From Candidatus Altarchaeales archaeon (lineage in GTDB: Archaea; Altiarchaeota; Altiarchaeia; IMC4; SCGC-AAA252-I15): 6,364 nucleotides of DNA. Of this stretch, positions 1 to 4,086 are shown piece after piece. The translations under genes and the position numbers were made by a program. Position 1 is the stretch's first letter. Every line of letters starts with the position of its first letter. A model generated the notes under the pieces. That model did no database searches and was not told the origin of the DNA. It saw nothing but the letters and a program-made list of their open reading frames with translations. Location of the stretch: positions 1-6,364 of the forward strand of contig WJJK01000103.1 in NCBI GenBank assembly GCA_014729705.1, given 5' to 3'.

Positions 1-70
1 AATCAGCCAACACATCCCCCAGCTCCTGAACCAGCTTTAAATACTGGTTCTCAAAATTAACTGAGGGCAT
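1..70 (-). CDS. 5' end of a leftward gene, cut by the left edge; product not identified
   Basis: An ATG at 70-68 on the minus strand opens a frame that has no stop before the window edge (23 codons seen). The peptide begins MPSVNFENQYLKLVQELGDV and looks like an amphipathic helix, which favours real coding sequence over chance. It lies divergent from the archaellin gene, and a perfect 12-bp inverted repeat sits 9 bases before the ATG, in what would be its 5' leader. No clear GGTG or GGAGG ribosome binding site precedes the start. The YLxLV helix is loosely like the N-terminus of thymidylate synthases, but 23 residues cannot support a name and none is given. Without the rest of the gene the call stays tentative. 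Confidence 0.45.
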   Translation of the reverse strand, partial: MPSVNFENQYLKLVQELGDVLAD

Positions 71-79
71 TTTAATTCA

Positions 80-110
80 ATTATCTATGGGCCACAAACC
101 CATAGATAAT
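80..110. repeat. Perfect 12-bp inverted repeat with 7-base loop in a divergent intergenic region
   Basis: The left arm ATTATCTATGGG (80-91) and right arm CCCATAGATAAT (99-110) are exact reverse complements around the loop CCACAAA (92-98). The element lies between the start of the leftward partial gene (70) and the TATA box of the archaellin gene (153-160). It is not followed by a T-tract on either strand, so it does not look like an intrinsic terminator. An operator for a dimeric regulator, or a hairpin in the 5' leader of the leftward gene, are the two simplest readings. The sequence cannot choose between them. Confidence 0.8.
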
Positions 111-152
111 ACCCTCTAAAATCAAGGGTTTCTACAGAGTCATTTATTTTGA

Positions 153-160
153 TTTATATA
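153..160 (+). promoter_or_regulatory. Box A (TATA) promoter of the archaellin-nth unit
   Basis: TTTATATA is a very good match to the archaeal box A consensus. Transcription would be expected about 25 bases downstream, near 182-186. That leaves a leader of about 25 bases before the preferred TTG start at 209, with AGAGG at 196-200 as ribosome binding site. Purine-rich BRE sequence upstream is not obvious. The promoter lies inside the longest open frame, which begins at 149, and is therefore evidence against that upstream start. Confidence 0.6.
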
Positions 161-208
161 CTAATTTTATTAATAAGGTATTGTGTGTGGTTGGCAGAGG
201 CCGACGAT

Positions 209-784
209 TTGAAGCTGATAAAATGCAATAAGGGTTTAACCGGGTTCTCAGCATTGATTGTCTTAGTTGCTTTGATGCTTGCAGCCATCACCGCCGCTGC
301 CGCGGTTTTCATGACAACCGGGGAGTTGAATACCGCAGTCCAAGGCAAGAACCGTCCTGATGACGTTCAATTCGAGCAGGCGATTGTGGTTGAGCAGGTT
401 ATGGCCCGCGACACCGACTCGGATAAAAAATTAGACGAAATTGATTTCATCATAAGATATGGGAGGGGCAATAACAGGATATACTTCAACGACACAATAA
501 TTTATGCTCAAAGCTCTGTCACTGATTGCCCTGAATTTGAATTCGGAGCCTCTGCGGGCAACTGTAACTACTCCCTAACCTATTTTCAGCGGGGCACTAA
601 ATGGCGTGACTACACTTTAAGTGAAGGGGATATTGCTCGTCTTCGCGTAACTAATGTAACCTCTGTGGAAGACCGTAACGCGATATTCAAGTTTGTGCCG
701 GAAACAGGTATGATAGCCCACATACAAATTGATTTCCCAAAAAGGATAATGGGGTCTAATTACCAGGTGTGGCCTGTTAAATGA
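209..784 (+). CDS. Archaellin-like (archaeal flagellin family) filament protein with class III signal peptide
   Basis: This is a secreted, membrane-assembled filament subunit of the archaellin family, 191 residues from the chosen start. The leader MKLIKCNKG would be cut by the archaeal prepilin peptidase (FlaK/PibD type) after Gly9, before LTGF. A hydrophobic assembly helix follows (about 10-36), then TTGEL. The tail has the family's LSEGD (137-141) and FVPETG (162-167) segments near the C-terminus. A DxDxDxxxDxxD loop at 68-79 resembles a calcium-binding loop. Sequons at N94, N120 and N149 could carry N-glycans, and Cys107/Cys119 could form a disulfide. The start is TTG209: AGAGG lies 8 bases before it, and the TATA box at 153-160 puts the transcript start after other in-frame starts such as TTG149. 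GTG185 and TTG191 remain possible. It overlaps nth by four bases. It is somewhat short but complete. It could be a pilin-like paralogue with an adhesion role instead of the motility filament, since no other archaellum genes are in view. Confidence 0.75.
   Translation: MKLIKCNKGLTGFSALIVLVALMLAAITAAAAVFMTTGELNTAVQGKNRPDDVQFEQAIVVEQVMARDTDSDKKLDEIDFIIRYGRGNNRIYFNDTIIYAQSSVTDCPEFEFGASAGNCNYSLTYFQRGTKWRDYTLSEGDIARLRVTNVTSVEDRNAIFKFVPETGMIAHIQIDFPKRIMGSNYQVWPVK
766..769 (+). promoter_or_regulatory. Ribosome binding site GGTG for nth, inside the archaellin gene
   Basis: GGTG, complementary to the archaeal 16S rRNA 3' end, lies 11 bases before the nth ATG at 781. Together with the ATGA overlap at 781-784 it suggests that nth is translated by coupled reinitiation or internal entry on the archaellin transcript. 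The spacing is a little long, so coupling may matter more than the site itself. Confidence 0.4.
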
Positions 785-1416
785 GCAGGTCCCTGAAGCG
801 GGTGGTGTTGGTTCTTGAAGCCCTTGACCGAGAGTATCCTGGGGCGGGTTCTACGCTGGAGTATGTTAATCCTTTCCAGCTTCTGGTTGCAACAATCCTT
901 GCCGCCCAATGCACTGACGCTAGAGTAAACATTGTCACAAAAGAGATTTTCAGAAAGTATCCTGACCCTAAATCCTTTGCAGGCGCGGATTTAGGGGAAT
1001 TAATGGAGGATATTAAGAGTACGGGGTTCTACCGGAATAAGGCGAAAAACATCAAGGCGTCGTCGAGATTGATTTACGAGGAGTATGGTGGTGTAGTGCC
1101 TAATTCCATGGATGAGCTTATCTCCCTTCCCGGAGTAGCGAGAAAGACTGCAAACATAGTTTTGACTTCAGGTTTTGGAAAGGTTGAGGGGATAGCAATA
1201 GACACCCACGCCAAACGCCTATCCTACCGTCTGGGTTGGACCTGTGAAAACGATCCTGTGAAGATAGAACAAGGCCTCATGAACTTAGTACCAAGGAAAT
1301 GGTGGGGTGAAGTCAACCATATTTTAGTGGCCCACGGCAGGGCAGTTTGCAAAGCCAGAAAACCTGACTGTGGCGGGTGTGTCGTCGAAAAATTCTGTCC
1401 TAAAGCTGGTTTGTAG
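781..1416 (+). CDS. nth: Endonuclease III, bifunctional DNA glycosylase/AP lyase
   Basis: It removes oxidised pyrimidines from DNA and nicks the abasic site by beta-elimination, the first steps of base excision repair. At 211 residues it matches the usual length of the family (E. coli Nth is also 211). The helix-hairpin-helix is LPGVARKTAN (116-125), with Ala120 where most members have Gly. Lys122 is the expected Schiff-base lysine and Asp141 in IAIDTHAKR the catalytic aspartate. The C-terminal [4Fe-4S] cluster ligands are Cys190, Cys197, Cys200 and Cys206 (C-x6-C-x2-C-x5-C). The AQCTD segment at 42-46 is the usual N-terminal DNA-contact region. The ATG overlaps the archaellin stop as ATGA, so the two genes are very probably cotranscribed from the promoter at 153. 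The TAG stop abuts the stop codon of the convergent HAD gene. All key residues are present and the enzyme should be active. Confidence 0.96.
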   Translation: MSRSLKRVVLVLEALDREYPGAGSTLEYVNPFQLLVATILAAQCTDARVNIVTKEIFRKYPDPKSFAGADLGELMEDIKSTGFYRNKAKNIKASSRLIYEEYGGVVPNSMDELISLPGVARKTANIVLTSGFGKVEGIAIDTHAKRLSYRLGWTCENDPVKIEQGLMNLVPRKWWGEVNHILVAHGRAVCKARKPDCGGCVVEKFCPKAGL

Positions 1417-1977
1417 TCATAGGTGTTTCATTGCCTCCTCCCAGCAATTCACATGTATGACTCCATTGTCTGGGGGTGTTTGCTCCAAACCCGTTTGCAT
1501 AAGGATTGCCTTAACCTGGGGATTCATGTCCTTGAAGTGTCCTGGGTCGTCATCTATTAGGTGGGTAATATTCCTCTGGCAGCATATCCCTAATTTATCC
1601 TTGATCTTGTTTGACGTTATATATCCCTCAACGAATTCATCTAAACCTCTTTTATGCATCCATTCAACCGCGGTTGAGAAGCCTTTCCCGTTACGTCCTG
1701 TTATTATGTAGACGATCCCTTTCTCCGAGAGGCTTTTAATTGACTTATATACTCCTGCGAGTGGGGGACAATTTAAAGTTGACTGTTTTGAGCTTATGTA
1801 TTCAACCATCTGGTTGTATTGAGTGTCCGTCAATATTCCTTGGCTTGTCAGGGTCGTGCGATTCGCCTGCCATAAACTGATTTGTATGCCGTATTTATCC
1901 CAGAGATATTTTTTCTTCAACCGCCCCGTATCGCAGATTGTGCCGTCGAAGTCTAGGCCGTAAACACAGACTTTCAT
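1417..1977 (-). CDS. HAD-superfamily hydrolase (phosphatase, nucleotidase-like)
   Basis: A soluble 186-residue HAD-fold enzyme, probably a phosphomonoesterase. Motif I is LDFDGTI with nucleophile Asp9 and general acid/base Asp11. Motif II is ITGRN with Thr93. Motif III is one of the lysines at 124, 126 or 128. Motif IV is the acidic cluster LIDDDP at 142-144, which would hold Mg2+. The stretch 16-75 between motifs I and II is predicted to form a small helical C1-type cap over the active site, so the substrate is probably a small metabolite. The IDDDP ending and the short length recall the 5'(3')-deoxyribonucleotidase branch, but the substrate cannot be read from sequence. No ribosome binding site lies at a usable distance before the ATG (AGGAG is 18 bases away) and a TATA-like stretch lies about 28 bases upstream, so a leaderless message is likely. 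Its stop codon touches that of nth. Confidence 0.85.
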   Translation of the reverse strand: MKVCVYGLDFDGTICDTGRLKKKYLWDKYGIQISLWQANRTTLTSQGILTDTQYNQMVEYISSKQSTLNCPPLAGVYKSIKSLSEKGIVYIITGRNGKGFSTAVEWMHKRGLDEFVEGYITSNKIKDKLGICCQRNITHLIDDDPGHFKDMNPQVKAILMQTGLEQTPPDNGVIHVNCWEEAMKHL

Positions 1978-2000
1978 CTCAGATACTAATAAAGACTCCT

Positions 2001-2012
2001 AATAAAAAATAG
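2001..2012 (-). promoter_or_regulatory. Possible TATA element for a leaderless HAD gene
   Basis: On the minus strand this stretch reads ACTATTTTTTATT (with the next base). Its centre is about 28 bases before the ATG at 1977, the usual distance from a TATA box to the transcript start. That would place the start at or just before the initiation codon. It departs from TTTATATA and is also T-rich enough to be part of the terminator of the nitroreductase gene, so the call is weak. Confidence 0.35.
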
Positions 2013-2019
2013 TAAGAAC

Positions 2020-2034
2020 AAAAAAGGGTTAAAA
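2020..2034 (-). terminator. Oligo-T terminator after the nitroreductase gene
   Basis: On the minus strand, just after the nitroreductase stop, come TTTT, AACCC and TTTTTT, and a second T6 lies at 2009-2004. Runs of T without a stem are the usual archaeal intrinsic terminator. It would separate the nitroreductase message from the HAD gene downstream. Confidence 0.5.
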
Positions 2035-2043
2035 CAGGGGTAA

Positions 2044-2655
2044 TCAACTTGGGGGGTTTATTTTTTTGCTGAAACCAATATAGCTTTCATCCGGTTTCTT
2101 CGCAGACCACCCCCCATAATGAACAATATCCTCCTTAGGCCTTTTAGGAGGCGGGCTAACCGTTTTATCCGTTTTCTTTCCAACACAGATTATCGCAAGC
2201 GGCGTAAACCTCTTGGGGGCCTGCACTAACTCACATACCCTCTCCTCGTCAAAACTGCTTATCCAAAGCGAATTAAAACCCAGATACTCCGCCGTTAAAA
2301 GCATGTTCTCTATCGCTGCTGCGGCATCCATATAAAGAAACATCCTGCGGCCTTTATCCGAAGTCGTAACCTCATGGGGGCTCACCTGCCCCACAAGCCC
2401 CGCTCTTTTTAGATCCCCTAAAACAACAAGGCAGACAGGAACCTCCCTCGGCTGGGGTTGCCTTGCGGCTTCAGCTATCCCCCCCCTCGTTTCATCATCC
2501 TTAACAATAACGTATTCCAGAGGCTGAAGGTTTCTTGCGGAAGGAGCCCACCTTGCGGCATTAATCAAGGTATTTACGTCTTTCCCACAGACGCTTGCAT
2601 TCTCTCGGAATTCACGTATGCTCCGCCTTTGTTTGATAGCAGACAAAACATCCAT
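2044..2655 (-). CDS. Nitroreductase-family FMN flavoprotein
   Basis: A 203-residue protein of the nitroreductase superfamily, which uses FMN and NAD(P)H to reduce nitro compounds, quinones or other acceptors as a homodimer in the cytoplasm. Visible family marks are the N-terminal RRSIREF (10-16) that contacts the FMN phosphate, the APSARNLQP segment (37-45), the central helix DAAAAIENMLLTA (110-122) followed by GFNSLWISSF (126-135), the strand PLAIICVGKK (152-161) and a basic KRPKEDIVH tail (171-179). The length is typical. The ATG at 2655 fits the usual family beginning, MDVLxAIxxRRS. It has its own promoter at 2697-2706, overlapping the end of the enolase transcription unit, and no strong ribosome binding site. 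The physiological substrate is unknown. Members of this fold also include enzymes of cofactor metabolism and dehalogenation, and nothing here singles one out. Confidence 0.88.
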   Translation of the reverse strand: MDVLSAIKQRRSIREFRENASVCGKDVNTLINAARWAPSARNLQPLEYVIVKDDETRGGIAEAARQPQPREVPVCLVVLGDLKRAGLVGQVSPHEVTTSDKGRRMFLYMDAAAAIENMLLTAEYLGFNSLWISSFDEERVCELVQAPKRFTPLAIICVGKKTDKTVSPPPKRPKEDIVHYGGWSAKKPDESYIGFSKKINPPS

Positions 2656-2679
2656 ACATTAATATGAAAATAGGGACCT

Positions 2680-2687
2680 AAAAAAAA
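2680..2687 (-). terminator. T8 terminator after enolase
   Basis: On the minus strand a run of eight T (2687-2680) lies about 20 bases past the enolase stop codon (2710-2708) and just before the expected start of the nitroreductase transcript. It probably ends the eno message. Confidence 0.5.
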
Positions 2688-2691
2688 GGCA

Positions 2692-2707
2692 GTATACTTT
2701 TATATAC
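2692..2707 (-). promoter_or_regulatory. TATA box of the nitroreductase gene, inside a GTATA/TATAC inverted repeat
   Basis: On the minus strand TATATAAAAG (2706-2697) is a good box A. It predicts a transcript start near 2677 and a leader of about 20 bases. The box sits within a short symmetrical element, GTATA (2692-2696), six bases, TATAC (2703-2707). The eno stop codon is the next triplet to the right, so this promoter begins immediately after the enolase reading frame. The symmetry may be chance in AT-rich sequence. Confidence 0.55.
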
Positions 2708-3994
2708 TCAAGATTTTACCATGAAATCCACCCCTAAATATCTTGCCTCCCCTGCAAGTTTCTGTTCAATCCGGATGAGCTGATTGTATTTAGACAGCCT
2801 CTCGCTTCTCGCAGGCGCTCCAGTCTTAATCTGGCCGGTATCCAAACCAACGGCGAGATCCGCGATGAAACTGTCCTCCGTCTCACCTGAACGGTGGCTT
2901 ACGGTAACCCCCCACCCTGCGTCATATGATTTCTCGGCCGCAGCAATAGACTCGGTGATGCTGCCTATCTGATTTACTTTAAGTAGCAGGGCGTTGCATA
3001 CGTCGTCTGAGACAGCCTTACCTATTCTCCCCACATTTGTCACAAGCAGGTCATCGCCGGTAAGCTGGATTTTATCCCCTAACTGCTGGTTAAGAAGCTT
3101 CCAACCCTCCCAATCGTCTTCCGCCATCCCATCCTCAAGCGAGACCAGGGGGTACGTTGAAGCCAAGTCTTTATAGAAGTCCACAAGCTCCCCCGCACTG
3201 TATTTCTCATCCCCTATCATGTAAATGTTTTTGTCAGCGTAATAGAATTCGCTTGAAGCCGCATCAATGGCAACAGCCATATCCGACTCATAACCTGCCT
3301 CGGCTGCAGCACTCATCAATAAATCAAGCCTTTCACGGGGATCCTCTATCGGCGGCACGAAACCCCCCTCATCCCCCAGCTGCGTGGCAAGCGGCCCATA
3401 ATGCTTTTTAATCATCTTTTTCAGGGTGTGATAGGTTTCAGCCCCCATCCTGATGGCTTCACCGAAGCTTTCAGCCCCCAAGGGCATATACATGTTCTCC
3501 TGTATGTCGTTTTCCATACCCGCATGCTCGCCGCCGTTTATGACATTCAATTGAGGAACCGGCAAGGTAACCCCTTTTTTCCCTGAAAGCCCTGCAATAT
3601 ACTCAAACAGTTTTTTGCCTTCTGCGGCGGCTCCAGCCCTGCAGACTGCCATGCTCACAGCTAAAATCGCGTTTGCACCCAGGTTTTTCTTGTTATCTGT
3701 GCCATCCAATTCACACATCAAACCGTCTATCTCCCTTTGACTGGTTGCGTTGAGGCCCTTTATTTTTGGTGCGATAACGTTTTTTATGTTACCTACCGCC
3801 TCTAAAACCCCTTTACCTGAGTATCTTGCTTCGTCTTTATCCCGCAATTCCAGGGCTTCATGAATCCCCGTGCTCGCTCCTGAGGGCACCATGCCCCTGA
3901 AAAATCCGTCACCAGTCTTTATTTCCGCTTCAACCGTCGGGTTTCCCCTTGAATCCAGAACCTGTCTTGCTAAGACGCCTACTATTTTTGACAT
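2708..3994 (-). CDS. eno: Enolase (phosphopyruvate hydratase)
   Basis: It interconverts 2-phosphoglycerate and phosphoenolpyruvate in glycolysis and gluconeogenesis, in the cytoplasm with Mg2+. It has 428 residues from the chosen ATG, the normal enolase length. Visible sites are DSRGNPT (14-20), the mobile loop PSGASTG (37-43), NGGEHAG with His157, Glu209 in GDEGGF, metal ligands Asp244 (AIDAAS), Glu287 (SLEDG) and Asp314 (GDD), catalytic Lys339 (LLLKVNQIG), SHRSGETED with His367, and Lys390. All catalytic residues are present. The open frame extends seven codons further to a TTG at 4015, but ATG3994 is preferred: GGTG (4004-4001) lies six bases before it, and MSKIVGVLARQ matches the usual enolase beginning. 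It appears monocistronic, with a TATA box at about 4040-4050 and a T8 after its stop. In many euryarchaea eno lies beside RNA polymerase and ribosomal protein genes; that arrangement is absent here. Small oddities are QENMYMP and QLTGDD, where QEFMxxP and QxVGDD are common. Confidence 0.98.
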   Translation of the reverse strand: MSKIVGVLARQVLDSRGNPTVEAEIKTGDGFFRGMVPSGASTGIHEALELRDKDEARYSGKGVLEAVGNIKNVIAPKIKGLNATSQREIDGLMCELDGTDNKKNLGANAILAVSMAVCRAGAAAEGKKLFEYIAGLSGKKGVTLPVPQLNVINGGEHAGMENDIQENMYMPLGAESFGEAIRMGAETYHTLKKMIKKHYGPLATQLGDEGGFVPPIEDPRERLDLLMSAAAEAGYESDMAVAIDAASSEFYYADKNIYMIGDEKYSAGELVDFYKDLASTYPLVSLEDGMAEDDWEGWKLLNQQLGDKIQLTGDDLLVTNVGRIGKAVSDDVCNALLLKVNQIGSITESIAAAEKSYDAGWGVTVSHRSGETEDSFIADLAVGLDTGQIKTGAPARSERLSKYNQLIRIEQKLAGEARYLGVDFMVKS

Positions 3995-4000
3995 GTTATG

Positions 4001-4004
4001 CACC
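4001..4004 (-). promoter_or_regulatory. Ribosome binding site GGTG that fixes the enolase start
   Basis: On the minus strand GGTG lies six bases before ATG3994, the best-placed archaeal Shine-Dalgarno site in the window. If translation began at TTG4015, the site would lie inside the coding sequence and have no purpose. Confidence 0.65.
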
Positions 4005-4037
4005 AAATAAAACAAGGAAATAACCTTATTGATTCAG

Positions 4038-4050
4038 GATTTTTATATTA
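4038..4050. promoter_or_regulatory. AT-rich TATA element between divergent eno and the large open gene
   Basis: On the minus strand it reads TAATATAAAAATCC, which predicts an eno transcript start near 4020 and a leader of about 26 bases that contains the GGTG site. On the plus strand the same bases read ATTTTTATATTA, which resembles box A and predicts a start near 4070, shortly before ATG4087. One element may therefore serve both genes. The eno assignment is the stronger. The intergenic space is only 92 bases, and no other TATA-like stretch is evident for the rightward gene. Confidence 0.5.
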
Positions 4051-4086
4051 ATGCCTCCCCATAATCTTTACGGTAAACCCTCGACG

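Noticed and set aside
149..208. Archaellin start at TTG149, giving a 211-residue protein
   Set aside because: A near-consensus TATA box lies just after this codon, so the message would begin downstream of it. The extra residues also spoil the class III signal layout.
2784..3586. Short rightward open frames inside enolase
   Set aside because: They are shadows of the enolase gene on the opposite strand, with unlikely Pro/Ser-rich composition.
3995..4015. Enolase start at TTG4015, adding seven residues
   Set aside because: ATG3994 has a GGTG site six bases upstream and gives the normal enolase N-terminus. The TTG has no such support and lies very close to the expected transcript start.
4051..4086. 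In-frame ATG4051 as start of the large gene
   Set aside because: It sits directly against the only TATA-like element, leaving no room for a transcript start. It cannot be excluded if the promoter lies further upstream; AGGAT at 4036-4040 would be a weak ribosome binding site.
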